Source of the DNA: Pantanalinema sp. GBBB05
GTDB taxonomy: Bacteria > Cyanobacteriota > Cyanobacteriia > Leptolyngbyales > Leptolyngbyaceae
DNA length: 64,000 bases
Reading direction: 5' to 3'
Assembly (NCBI GenBank): GCA_016743235.1
Contig: VRZD01000016.1
Location: forward strand, 62,001-126,000
Each line of letters starts with the position of its first letter. Position 1 is the stretch's first letter. The notes beneath the pieces are model-generated. The model was not told the DNA's origin. It saw only the letters and a list, made by a program, of their open reading frames with translations, and did not search any database. Positions 43,972-52,470 of the stretch are shown in pieces. Made by a program: the position numbers and the translations under genes.

Positions 43972-46900
43972 GAGACAACGTGCGCCGCTTGGTAATCATC
44001 CGGTAGGCTTCAATAATGTCACCCATTGCCCAATCATTGAAGTCGTCGATGCCAACGCCACACTCATACCCAGCATTGACTTCCTTAGCATCTTCCCGCA
44101 TCCGTTTCAACGAATCTAGGCTGCCTTCATAGATGACATTGCCATCTCGCCGAATCCGGATCTTACAGTTACGAATGATCTTGCCAGACTGAATATAACA
44201 GCCAGCAACAGCCCCTCGACCAACTGCAAAGACTGCCCGCACTTCTGCTTGACCGAGAGCTTCCTCAATTAGCTCAGGTTCTAGCAAACCTTCCATCGCT
44301 GCTTGAATATCATCTAGCAGCTTGTAGATGATGTTGTAATCTCGCACATCAACACCAGCCTGGTCAGCGGCTTGCCGAGCACCAGTTGCCAGAGTCGTAT
44401 TGAAGCCAATGATGACAGCATCACTTGCCGCGGCTAGATCAACGTCGGTTTCGGTGATCTCGCCTGGGGCTGCATACAACACCCGCACCTGAACTTCATT
44501 CTGAGGCAGTTGTCGCAAGGCTCCAAGAATCGCTTCTACTGACCCCTGAACATCGGCTTTTAACACCAAATTCAGTTCCTTCAGCTCGCCTTCCTGGGCT
44601 CGTGCCGAGAGGGTATTGAGGCTAACTCGGCGAGATGACATCGCCTGTAACAGCCGAGACTGCCGCTGCTCGTCAGTCCGAGAAGCTGACACAGACCGAG
44701 CATCTTTTTCATCATAGAAGACATCAAATTCGTCCCCAGCCGCTGGCACATCGCCTAGACCTAAGACCTCAACCGCGAAGGAGGGATTCGCTTCCTTCAC
44801 GCGATCGCCGCGATCGTCCACCATCGCCCGCACTTTACCGAAGACCGAACCAGCAACCAATACATCGCCTACCCGGAGCGTCCCGTTCTGAACTAACAGA
44901 GTAGCTACAGGTCCCTTCGCTTTATCTAGGTGAGCCTCAATTACCGTACCCTTCGCTGGGCGGTCAGGGTTGGCATACAGTTCTTCAACTTCAGCAACCA
45001 GCAGAATCATTTCCAGCAAGGTATCCAGATTCTCGCCAGTTAAAGCGCTGACAGGAACCATGATCGTCTCACCGCCCCATTCTTCGGGCACTAGACCATA
45101 CTCGGTCAGCTCCTGCTTCACTCGATCGGGTTGAGAATCTTCCTTATCAACCTTGTTGATTGCCACAATAATCGGGACTTCAGCCGCTTTTGCGTGACTG
45201 ATTGCCTCAACGGTCTGAGGTCGAACCCCATCATCAGCAGCAACCACCAGGATGGCAATATCCGTTACCCGTGCACCCCGTGCCCGCATAGCTGTAAAGG
45301 CTTCGTGACCAGGCGTATCCAAGAATACGACTTGCTGCACAGCACCATTGTGCTCCATATCCACATGGTAAGCACCAATGTGCTGAGTAATCCCGCCAGC
45401 TTCACCCTGAGCTACCTTAGTCTTCCGAATCGAATCCAACAGTGTTGTCTTACCATGGTCAACGTGCCCCATGATAGTAACCACAGGCGGTCGGCGTTGG
45501 AGACTTTCCAAGTCACCCGCATCAAGCATTTCCGTGATCTTGCGAGCTTCGGAGGCTTTCTCCCCAGTTTCTACCGCTACTCCCAGTTCCTCAGCCACCA
45601 TCGTCGCGGTTGCTAGATCAAGCGTTTGCGTAATCGTAGCCGCAATTCCTTTAAAGAATAGCGTTCTGATGATGTCCGTCTCCGGAATCGCCATCAGGTT
45701 AGATAGTTCTTGAACTGTCAGGTTCCCGGTTAGGGTAATCTTCTCTGGTTTTTCAACCTTGACTTCCTGTTCTCGCCGATCGCGGCGATCGCGGAAACTA
45801 GTTGCTTTCTTCTTCGCCGTAATTGGCGCCGCCGCAGGTGACTTGACAGGCGACTGGCGCACCATCGACTTAGGCTTAGCTGGACGGACTAAAGACAGAC
45901 TAACCTGCATAGGAGCATCAGCATCCTCTTCCTCACCCTCATCTAAGAGGATATCGAGGTCTTCATCTTCATCCAGCTCCGTTTGAATTCGCCGCTTCGT
46001 TTTGGCACCCGCTTTTGCCGCAACCTTACCAGGGAATTCCCGACCTTCTTCTTCTTCTTCCCAATCTTTAGCCTTCTTAGAAAGACGGGGCAGTGTCGGT
46101 CGTGCCTGCAACTCAATTAGAGATGTAGCTGGCTGAATACCATCCCCATCAACCTTCTTCCCAATCTTTAACCCAGTTCCTTCAGCGGCTTTTGCCTCTA
46201 CTGCGCCCGGTGCTGCATCTGAACGCACTGGTCGGGGACGACGCAACTCGACGATCGTCTGCTGCGGTCGCGAGGGAGGAGCAGGTTTATCCGATTGCCT
46301 AGCAGCTGGCTGCTGCCGATTTGGAGCCGAGGGTTGCCGGTTAGGAGCTGCCACGGGTCGAGGCGGAGACTGGGAAATGCGAGAGCCTCCATCTGCCCCA
46401 TCCCGCCCTTGAGATGGTTTAGCCTGAGCAGCAGAAGCCTCTTCCTGCATTGATTGCTCTGGTCGAGCCCGTTTGAGAATTGGACGATTCGACAAATTCG
46501 ATCTTGATAAAGCAGGAGCTGCCTCAGGACGCTGTGGCGGAGAGACTAGCTCTGGTTGAGACAACGCTTCAACAACGACCGGAGCTTCCTGAACCTCTGG
46601 TTCAAGCTGCACCTCAGGCTCGTTATCTTCCACAAAAGGCAACTCTAGCTCAGACAAGGCTTCAGGTATGGCTACCGCCTCAGTAGGTGCTGGCAGCTCA
46701 CTGCTAACAGGTTGAGCCGGACGATTAGGCGGAGCAACAGGTGGCTGCTGAGGTACCGGTGCCGATTGGCTCACAGCAGGTGCAGTTACTGGGGGAGCAG
46801 GTGGAGCCGAAGGATAGCTAGGAGGCGTAGGAGGCTCGGGACTAGCAACTGAACGAATAGATGGCTTACGAATTTCCAGGATTTGTTGCTTCTTCTGCAC

Positions 46901-47158
46901 AGGAGGCACTACTTTCGGTTTCGATTCAGCGGTTGGATGACTTGCCCCATGCCGGGGGGCAGCTGGTTTCACAGAGGTAGGATGAGCAGCAGTATACTTT
47001 TCAGCGGCGGAGCGAATCCGCTCTGCTTCAGAATCTGTGATTGTACTGCTGTGGCTCTTAACTGAAATATTTAGTTGCTCGCAGACTGCCAATATATCTT
47101 TGTTATCCAAATTTAATTCCCGTGATAGCTCGTAAATTCTGACCTTACCGCTGTTCAT
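43961..47158 (-). CDS. infB: translation initiation factor IF-2
   Basis: A protein of 1065 residues (ATG 47158 gives M-N-S-G-K-V-R-I-Y-E-L-S-R-E-L). A proline/alanine-rich, low-complexity N-terminal region extends to about residue 470, longer than in E. coli but usual in cyanobacteria. The GTPase domain has G-H-V-D-H-G-K-T-T near 565, D-T-P-G-H-E-A-F and N-K-V-D-K, followed by domains II, III and C-terminal C1/C2. IF-2 brings fMet-tRNA to the 30S subunit and promotes subunit joining. GAGGG lies upstream of the chosen ATG. It is separated from ylxR by 513 bases. Confidence 0.96.
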   Translation of the reverse strand: MNSGKVRIYELSRELNLDNKDILAVCEQLNISVKSHSSTITDSEAERIRSAAEKYTAAHPTSVKPAAPRHGASHPTAESKPKVVPPVQKKQQILEIRKPSIRSVASPEPPTPPSYPSAPPAPPVTAPAVSQSAPVPQQPPVAPPNRPAQPVSSELPAPTEAVAIPEALSELELPFVEDNEPEVQLEPEVQEAPVVVEALSQPELVSPPQRPEAAPALSRSNLSNRPILKRARPEQSMQEEASAAQAKPSQGRDGADGGSRISQSPPRPVAAPNRQPSAPNRQQPAARQSDKPAPPSRPQQTIVELRRPRPVRSDAAPGAVEAKAAEGTGLKIGKKVDGDGIQPATSLIELQARPTLPRLSKKAKDWEEEEEGREFPGKVAAKAGAKTKRRIQTELDEDEDLDILLDEGEEEDADAPMQVSLSLVRPAKPKSMVRQSPVKSPAAAPITAKKKATSFRDRRDRREQEVKVEKPEKITLTGNLTVQELSNLMAIPETDIIRTLFFKGIAATITQTLDLATATMVAEELGVAVETGEKASEARKITEMLDAGDLESLQRRPPVVTIMGHVDHGKTTLLDSIRKTKVAQGEAGGITQHIGAYHVDMEHNGAVQQVVFLDTPGHEAFTAMRARGARVTDIAILVVAADDGVRPQTVEAISHAKAAEVPIIVAINKVDKEDSQPDRVKQELTEYGLVPEEWGGETIMVPVSALTGENLDTLLEMILLVAEVEELYANPDRPAKGTVIEAHLDKAKGPVATLLVQNGTLRVGDVLVAGSVFGKVRAMVDDRGDRVKEANPSFAVEVLGLGDVPAAGDEFDVFYDEKDARSVSASRTDEQRQSRLLQAMSSRRVSLNTLSARAQEGELKELNLVLKADVQGSVEAILGALRQLPQNEVQVRVLYAAPGEITETDVDLAAASDAVIIGFNTTLATGARQAADQAGVDVRDYNIIYKLLDDIQAAMEGLLEPELIEEALGQAEVRAVFAVGRGAVAGCYIQSGKIIRNCKIRIRRDGNVIYEGSLDSLKRMREDAKEVNAGYECGVGIDDFNDWAMGDIIEAYRMITKRRTLSPNK

Positions 47159-47671
47159 CCAGTCTTCCCTCTCCATCCCTATCCTGTTGTCACATAGTTA
47201 CCCATCGCTTTCACTAAAACGACATTGAATCCAATCGCATCCTTTGATCTTAGAATGTTCATCGTCTGCCGTCATTGGCGATCGCAAGTGGTTGAGGCAG
47301 ATTTACTGCTTTACCCGCCCTGCAATCTGGTAGAGCGCATCTACCTGTGAACGACCCCTTTCAATTTTGCACAAATTTCTTGAGGCTGTGATTGGGCTAA
47401 AGTTAGAACTTGGTTGAGTAACTGGCTCAACTCCCCTCTCTTCTGATTTATTCACCTTGAGTAGAACCGAATATGAGACTCCGATTGCATCGTTCAGGCG
47501 GTTCTCATGACGATTGCTTAACTCATTGCGGTGTATTATAGCCCTCCAATTGCCGAAACCACCCCCAGTCTACCTAATCTACCGGGATGCAGTCTATAAG
47601 CATCCCAATTCCCTATTCTAACGTTCTGTCTTGATTTGATCCACAGATAGCCCTGGCAGCTCCAATTGCTC
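47159..47671. promoter_or_regulatory. gap between ylxR and infB
   Basis: In most bacteria infB follows ylxR or a small L7Ae-like gene closely; here 513 bases separate them. I find no coding frame with a good ribosome binding site. A separate infB promoter, or a processed leader, is the simplest reading. No strong terminator hairpin was seen. Confidence 0.35.
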
Positions 47672-47920
47672 CTATTCAACCAGGCGTTGTCGAAGCTGCT
47701 GGAAAATTGTCTCTGGAACCGTCGCTTTCAACACTCGTCCTAGTCTACCTTTCTTTTGAGCTAACTGGAGGCAACTCTCTTGAGGGCAAAGATAGGCAGA
47801 TCGCCCTATACCAGTATCTAACTGCACTTGGTGAGAGGGATAGAGCCGCACAATCCGCCAAAGGGTAGATTTATGAGCAATTTTTCGACAACCGACGCAA
47901 CATCGATAGTTGGGTTTCAT
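47672..47920 (-). CDS. ylxR: YlxR-like RNA-binding protein
   Basis: An 82-residue basic protein, M-K-P-N-Y-R-C-C-V-G-C-R-K, then W-R-I-V-R, G-I-G-R-S-A-Y-L-C-P near 55 and K-G-R-L-G-R. YlxR (DUF448) proteins bind RNA and sit between nusA and infB in many bacteria. ATG at 47920 matches the family start; an in-frame ATG at 47977, five bases after the nusA stop, would add 19 residues. It is part of the rimP-nusA-ylxR unit. Confidence 0.85.
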   Translation of the reverse strand: MKPNYRCCVGCRKIAHKSTLWRIVRLYPSHQVQLDTGIGRSAYLCPQESCLQLAQKKGRLGRVLKATVPETIFQQLRQRLVE

Positions 47921-47982
47921 CAACCTAATTAGATTTACTAGCTTAGGAAACTCCGAATGACTTCGGAAATCCTTCATCGCTA

Positions 47983-49332
47983 CTAGATTTCCTCATCTTC
48001 CTCGAGAGGCTGATCATCCTCTAAAGCTTCATCCTCTTCTAGGATCTCCTCTTCAGCCTCATCGTTCACTGGATCGAAATCACCATCCTCTGGGGGTAAC
48101 GGATCCTGATCTTCATCGTCTAGATCGTCTTCATATTCCTCTTCCAGAGCCGGACGGCGGGCTTCTTGTAAACTAGCCAGTTTGCGATTCTCTGCCTCAT
48201 AGTCGTATTTGGCTGAGTCTTTAATATCAATCTTCCACCCGGTTAAACGTGCCGCTAATCGCACATTCTGCCCTTCCTTACCGATCGCTAAACTAAGTTG
48301 ATCTTCCGCGACCAGCACATGGGCTTGTCGTCCTTCCGGATCCATTAAACGGACTTCATCCACTCGGGCTGGACTCAGAGCATTGGCAATATAAGTTGCC
48401 GGATCAGGGGACCACCGGATCACATCAATCTTTTCACCTCGCAATTCGTTTACTACAACTTGAATCCGTGAACCTCTTGCCCCAATGCAAGCACCAACGG
48501 GATCAACATCGCGCTCGATCGTGTCTACAGCAATTTTGGTGCGGGGACCGACTGAGCGGGAGGGTGGATTCGCTTCCCGAGCTACCGCAACAATCCGAAC
48601 AATTTCATCCTCAATTTCTGGAACTTCATTGGCAAACAGGTACACAACTAGCCCGGCATCAGCTCTAGATACCAAAAGTTGGGGTCCTCGATGTGACCCT
48701 TCAGAGACCCGTTTGAGGTAGACCTTAAACGTTGCATTCGCCCGATAGTTATCATTGGGTAGTTGTTCTCGCTTCGGTAATTCAGCCTCAACTTCAGGCT
48801 GCCCAAAGCCGCTACTAACTGCCATGATCACTGATTGGCGCTCAAACCGCAGCACACGAGCTTGCAAAACCGTACTTTCTAGGTCTTGGAATTCTTCCTG
48901 AACTAGCTTCCGTTGCTGATCACGCAGCTTTTGAGCTAGCACTTGTTTCGTCTGAATCGCGGCCATCCGCCCAAAGTCACCTTGATCTGGAGTGACATCC
49001 AGCACCACTGTATCGCCAGGTTGGGCTTCTGCGGCAACTTCCTGCACTTCTTGAAGGGCAATCTGATGATCAGGATTACTCACATCCTCGACGATCGTCT
49101 TGGTAGCGAGCACCCGAAACCCTTCTTCCTCTACATCTAACTCCACCTCAAAATTGGCAAAGTACTCTTCATCGAACCCTGCACCATCTAAGCGGAGAGT
49201 CCGTCGATAACGCTCATAACCTTTTAACAGGGCTTCGCGTAATGCAGCCTGAACTGCCAGCTTTGGCAAATTGCGCTCTCGACTAATACTGTCAATCATG
49301 TCCCTGAGTCCGGGCAAAGCGACCATTGACAT
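47983..49332 (-). CDS. nusA: transcription factor NusA
   Basis: A 449-residue NusA: N-terminal RNA-polymerase-binding domain (M-V-A-L-P-G-L-R-D-M-I-D-S-I-S-R-E-R), S1 domain near 130-200, and two KH domains (G-A-C-I-G-A-R-G-S-R-I and I-G-K-E-G-Q-N-V-R-L-A). The C-terminus from about 390 is very acidic and low-complexity, as in many cyanobacteria. NusA modulates pausing, termination and antitermination. It follows rimP by 117 bases and may act on the attenuator-like leader in front of rimP. Confidence 0.96.
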   Translation of the reverse strand: MSMVALPGLRDMIDSISRERNLPKLAVQAALREALLKGYERYRRTLRLDGAGFDEEYFANFEVELDVEEEGFRVLATKTIVEDVSNPDHQIALQEVQEVAAEAQPGDTVVLDVTPDQGDFGRMAAIQTKQVLAQKLRDQQRKLVQEEFQDLESTVLQARVLRFERQSVIMAVSSGFGQPEVEAELPKREQLPNDNYRANATFKVYLKRVSEGSHRGPQLLVSRADAGLVVYLFANEVPEIEDEIVRIVAVAREANPPSRSVGPRTKIAVDTIERDVDPVGACIGARGSRIQVVVNELRGEKIDVIRWSPDPATYIANALSPARVDEVRLMDPEGRQAHVLVAEDQLSLAIGKEGQNVRLAARLTGWKIDIKDSAKYDYEAENRKLASLQEARRPALEEEYEDDLDDEDQDPLPPEDGDFDPVNDEAEEEILEEDEALEDDQPLEEDEEI

Positions 49333-49449
49333 AAAGCAATCTCCGTAGAAAAGAGGAATGATGAGATGAGTAGCCTATAAGGCAAATCGTGAAGTGAGCC
49401 GCTTAATACTATGAGCTAAAGCTAATTAGATCGCTCGCATCTGAAGTAG

Positions 49450-49914
49450 CTAGGATCGTTGGTGGTCAAGCTGGACACGGCTAACTACATGGCGAGGAAT
49501 AGCGATCGCGCGACCTTTCTGGCTCAGACGCACACTATTGTCATCTCGACCAATCAGTTGCCCTGTCCACTCCTGTTGCCCGTCAAATACTTCCGTTGCC
49601 GTGACCGTCACTACAAATCCTTTAAAGGAAATAAACTCACGATCAGTCGTTAATGTCCGTGAAATTCCAGGGCTAGAAATTTCCAGGACATAGGCATTCG
49701 GAATCATTTCTGACTGATCCAACGCAGCTTCCAAAGCCCGGCTCATCCGCTCACAATCATCCAACCCCGTATCCTGTTGCAGATTACGAATATCTACTCG
49801 CAGCACCGGTGGGTTTTGGTTCGTTTGAAATACCGCACCAACAACTTCTAGCCCTAAAGCCTCGGCAACAGGACTAGCTAAATCAATGATTTGAGGAATC
49901 AATGGATGAGCCAT
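49450..49914 (-). CDS. rimP: ribosome maturation factor RimP
   Basis: A 154-residue protein with the RimP signature D-D-C-E-R-M-S-R-A-L-E-A-A-L-D and Y-V-L-E-I-S-S-P-G-I-S-R-T-L. RimP helps late assembly of the 30S subunit. It is the first gene of rimP-nusA-ylxR. No Shine-Dalgarno motif fits before the ATG, and a terminator hairpin with a seven-T run ends 14 bases upstream. Confidence 0.94.
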   Translation of the reverse strand: MAHPLIPQIIDLASPVAEALGLEVVGAVFQTNQNPPVLRVDIRNLQQDTGLDDCERMSRALEAALDQSEMIPNAYVLEISSPGISRTLTTDREFISFKGFVVTVTATEVFDGQQEWTGQLIGRDDNSVRLSQKGRAIAIPRHVVSRVQLDHQRS

Positions 49915-49928
49915 TGCAATTTACCAAT

Positions 49929-49952
49929 AAAAAAAGTGGGTCAGCCACCCAC
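49929..49952 (-). terminator. terminator hairpin in the rimP leader (attenuator candidate)
   Basis: On the minus strand GTGGGT (49952-49947) pairs with ACCCAC (49941-49936) around GGCTG, followed by seven T residues (49935-49929). The next upstream gene on this strand is beyond the divergent rpmI, so the only transcript it can stop is the rimP leader itself. Further hairpins upstream (CGAAACTA/TAGTTTCG at 49995-50014, GTGA/TCAC near 49962-49975) could form an alternative fold. Confidence 0.75.
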
Positions 49953-50192
49953 CTTCCATGAAGTGATTGCTTTCACGAAGCCTGGAGGCTCCACGAAACT
50001 AGACATAGTTTCGCAGAGTTCTTACCTAGTGTAACCCAAGCCGCCAAAAGTCGTCAGTTTATTCAAAACCTCCAGTTTAGGGATGAATTAGACCAATAGA
50101 ACCAGAGTTGAGTCTAAAAAATTTGCTCCTGATCTTGCGGGATCTTGCTTCAGTATCGTAGGATGGTAGACCGTGTTGATTTAATGAGAACC
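49953..50192. promoter_or_regulatory. divergent region rimP / rpmI
   Basis: It carries both promoters and, on the minus strand, a structured leader with inverted repeats at 49995-50014 (8-base arms, loop GACA) and a GCCTGGAGGC palindrome near 49979. An L20-type leader for rpmI-rplT may also lie on the plus strand, but was not recognised. Confidence 0.45.
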
Positions 50193-50390
50193 ATGCCGAA
50201 GCTGAAGACCCGGAAAGCGGCTGCCAAGCGTCTGAGAGCCACTGGATCTGGCAAGATTATCCGCCGCAAGACCAATAAAAGTCATTTGTTAGAGCATAAA
50301 AGTGCGTCTCGGAAACGCCGCCTGTCTGGTACAGCTGTGGTGAATGAGCGAGATGTTGAAAGAGTTCATTTAATGCTGCCTTATCTATAA
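50193..50390 (+). CDS. rpmI: 50S ribosomal protein L35
   Basis: A 65-residue very basic protein, M-P-K-L-K-T-R-K-A-A-A-K-R, with the L35 pattern through H-L-L-E-H-K-S-A-S-R-K-R-R-L. ATG at 50193 is set by the family start; earlier in-frame starts have no support. It is followed after 52 bases by rplT; infC is not linked here. Confidence 0.95.
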   Translation: MPKLKTRKAAAKRLRATGSGKIIRRKTNKSHLLEHKSASRKRRLSGTAVVNERDVERVHLMLPYL

Positions 50391-50442
50391 GGGATCAGGT
50401 AGCCCAGATTAACCGTACTTAGAGAAGACTAGAGGAACAAAC

Positions 50443-50796
50443 ATGGCACGGGTCAAGCGGGGGAATGTTGCTCGTAAACGCCGTAAGAAAATCTTAAAAC
50501 TCGCGAAGGGATTCCGGGGTTCCCACTCTCGGCTCTTCCGGACGGCGAATCAACAAGTCATGAAAGCATTGCGGAACGCATATCGCGATCGCCGCAAGCG
50601 GAAACGCGATTTTCGCCGTCTGTGGATTACTCGGATCAATGCGGCAGCTCGCCAGCATGGTATGAGCTATAGCCAGTTGATTGGTAGCTTGAAGAAAGCC
50701 AATATCCAGATCAACCGGAAGATGCTGGCACAGATGGCAGTTCTTGATCCAGCCGGATTTGAGCAAGTGCTCGGTGCGGCACAGGCAGCTAAGTAA
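50443..50796 (+). CDS. rplT: 50S ribosomal protein L20
   Basis: A 117-residue basic protein beginning M-A-R-V-K-R-G-N-V-A-R-K-R-R-K-K and containing S-H-S-R-L-F-R-T-A and W-I-T-R-I-N-A-A-A-R. L20 is needed for early large-subunit assembly and in many bacteria represses its own operon through the mRNA leader. An AGAGGAA site precedes the ATG. Confidence 0.96.
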   Translation: MARVKRGNVARKRRKKILKLAKGFRGSHSRLFRTANQQVMKALRNAYRDRRKRKRDFRRLWITRINAAARQHGMSYSQLIGSLKKANIQINRKMLAQMAVLDPAGFEQVLGAAQAAK

Positions 50797-50844
50797 ATCT
50801 GTCAATCCAGATTCCCTCCCCTACCCAGAGAGATATCTAGAACA

Positions 50845-51636
50845 ATGCCTAGAAGTTGGTGGACGATCAAGAAGCAACTTCTAGGCATCAGTGTTCTAGG
50901 TTTTATTCTATTAATGCCTTTGGCGACGATCGCGGCTGATTTAGCTGCGATTAAACAACGGGGGAACCTAATTGTCGGCGTCAAAGATAATCTGCGTCCG
51001 TTAGGCTTCGTTGGAACAGATGGGCAGCTACAGGGATTTGAGATTGATATTGCTCGGCGTTTAGCCCAGGAACTTTTGGGTCGCCCAGATGCGATCGTGC
51101 TCCAACCCGTTCTAAATCAAGACCGGTTAAATACTGTGTTAGAGGGCAACGTTGATCTAGCGATCGCCCGGATGACGCTAACGCCAGCCCGTTCACGCAT
51201 TGTGGATTTCAGTATTCCGTACTACACGGATGGTACGGTTTTAGTGACTCGCGACCCCAAGTTACGTTTTGCTCAAGATGCGGCAAGCCAGGGTACGATC
51301 GCGGTTTTGAACGACTCTAAAACAATAGAAATTATTCGCTATCGCTTCCCTAAAGCCACCTTGCTAGGAGTCAATTCTTATCAAGCTGCCAAGGATGCCT
51401 TAGATCAGGGACAAGCCATCGCGTTTGCAGCAGATGCCAGTGTTTTAACCGGTTGGGTGCAAGAATTTTCCGAGTATCGCTTGCTATCACCCATGCTGTC
51501 CTTTGAGCCATTGGCGATCGTGTTACCGAAAGGTATGCAGTACGAGCCGTTACAACAACGGATTAACGAGTTAATCAAGCAGTGGCAAGCGGAAGGTTGG
51601 CTACGGCAACGGGCAGCTTACTGGGGGCTACCGTAA
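50845..51636 (+). CDS. family 3 extracellular solute-binding protein
   Basis: A 263-residue protein with a signal peptide (residues 1-30, cleavage after A-T-I-A-A) and a periplasmic binding domain: R-G-N-L-I-V-G-V-K-D-N, G-F-E-I-D-I-A-R-R-L-A, D-L-A-I-A-R-M-T-L-T, and V-D-F-S-I-P-Y-Y. The family binds polar amino acids, but ligand is not certain. No ABC permease or ATPase gene follows; the gene comes 48 bases after rplT and may be read from the ribosomal operon. Confidence 0.85.
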   Translation: MPRSWWTIKKQLLGISVLGFILLMPLATIAADLAAIKQRGNLIVGVKDNLRPLGFVGTDGQLQGFEIDIARRLAQELLGRPDAIVLQPVLNQDRLNTVLEGNVDLAIARMTLTPARSRIVDFSIPYYTDGTVLVTRDPKLRFAQDAASQGTIAVLNDSKTIEIIRYRFPKATLLGVNSYQAAKDALDQGQAIAFAADASVLTGWVQEFSEYRLLSPMLSFEPLAIVLPKGMQYEPLQQRINELIKQWQAEGWLRQRAAYWGLP

Positions 51637-51734
51637 GGAGAAAGAGAAGTCCAACCCAAATTACGCTATGGTTTTAATGGAGACTAATTCTAAAATTTCT
51701 GTTTGGTAAAATTTTTGTTTGGTGAACGTTAAAT

Positions 51735-52265
51735 ATGAGAGAAACGTTTCCGCTCATCTATCTTTCTCTGTTGCTGGTCTTACTAGGGTTAGCCGCTTGG
51801 GCGATCGTGCGTCAGGTGCTAAGAACTCGTTCTACTGAAACCCGATTAACCAAGTTGCAGTCGAAGCTAACCAAAGAAAAAGGGACAGCTCAGGAATATT
51901 ATGAGCTGGGTAGTATTTACCTACAAAAAAAGGTATTTGCCCAAGCCATCACGTTATACCAAAAGGCGCTTAAGGCGGAGGAAGAGCTACCGGAGCAAGA
52001 GGGTGCCCTCATTTACAATGCCTTGGGCTATGCCTATTTTGGTCAAGAGCAGTATGACTTAGCCATTCGCCAATATAAGGAAGCGCTGAAGCTGAATCCT
52101 CAGTATGTGGTGGCATTGAATAATTTAGGTCATGCCTATGAGCGCAAACAACTGAGTAGCCAAGCGTTAGAGGCATATGAGCAGGCACTTCAAATTGAGC
52201 CACAAAACATAACAGCTAAGCAACGGGCAGAATCCTTACGGAAGCGGTTGGTGCCCTCAGCATAA
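51735..52265 (+). CDS. Ycf37-like TPR protein, photosystem I assembly
   Basis: A 176-residue protein with one N-terminal membrane helix (7-27), the linker K-L-T-K-E-K-G-T-A-Q-E-Y-Y-E-L-G, and three tetratricopeptide repeats (Y-Y-E-L-G-S-I-Y, Y-N-A-L-G-Y-A-Y, L-N-N-L-G-H-A-Y). The match in length, order and the linker is to Ycf37, which helps assemble or stabilise photosystem I in Synechocystis. It faces the cytoplasm from the thylakoid. A weak transcription context; alone between two unrelated genes. Confidence 0.8.
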   Translation: MRETFPLIYLSLLLVLLGLAAWAIVRQVLRTRSTETRLTKLQSKLTKEKGTAQEYYELGSIYLQKKVFAQAITLYQKALKAEEELPEQEGALIYNALGYAYFGQEQYDLAIRQYKEALKLNPQYVVALNNLGHAYERKQLSSQALEAYEQALQIEPQNITAKQRAESLRKRLVPSA

Positions 52266-52470
52266 ATCCAAAATTCCATAGAATCACCCAGTCATTAGAA
52301 GTAGATTTACAGCACTTCTGATGGCTGTTTTTTATGTTCATTTTGAACATTGGCAAGAACTTTTATCCTTCCAGTTGCGTCAAAGGAAAGATGGTATTAT
52401 CTCGCAAGTAAGTTGCCCCCAGAGGGTGGTTGCGATCGCATCTTGCCGTTATTAGTCAATTTTTCACCTA

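Noticed and set aside
45131..45616. 161-codon antisense frame across infB
   Set aside because: Shadow of the infB GTPase domain; no start signal or conserved pattern.
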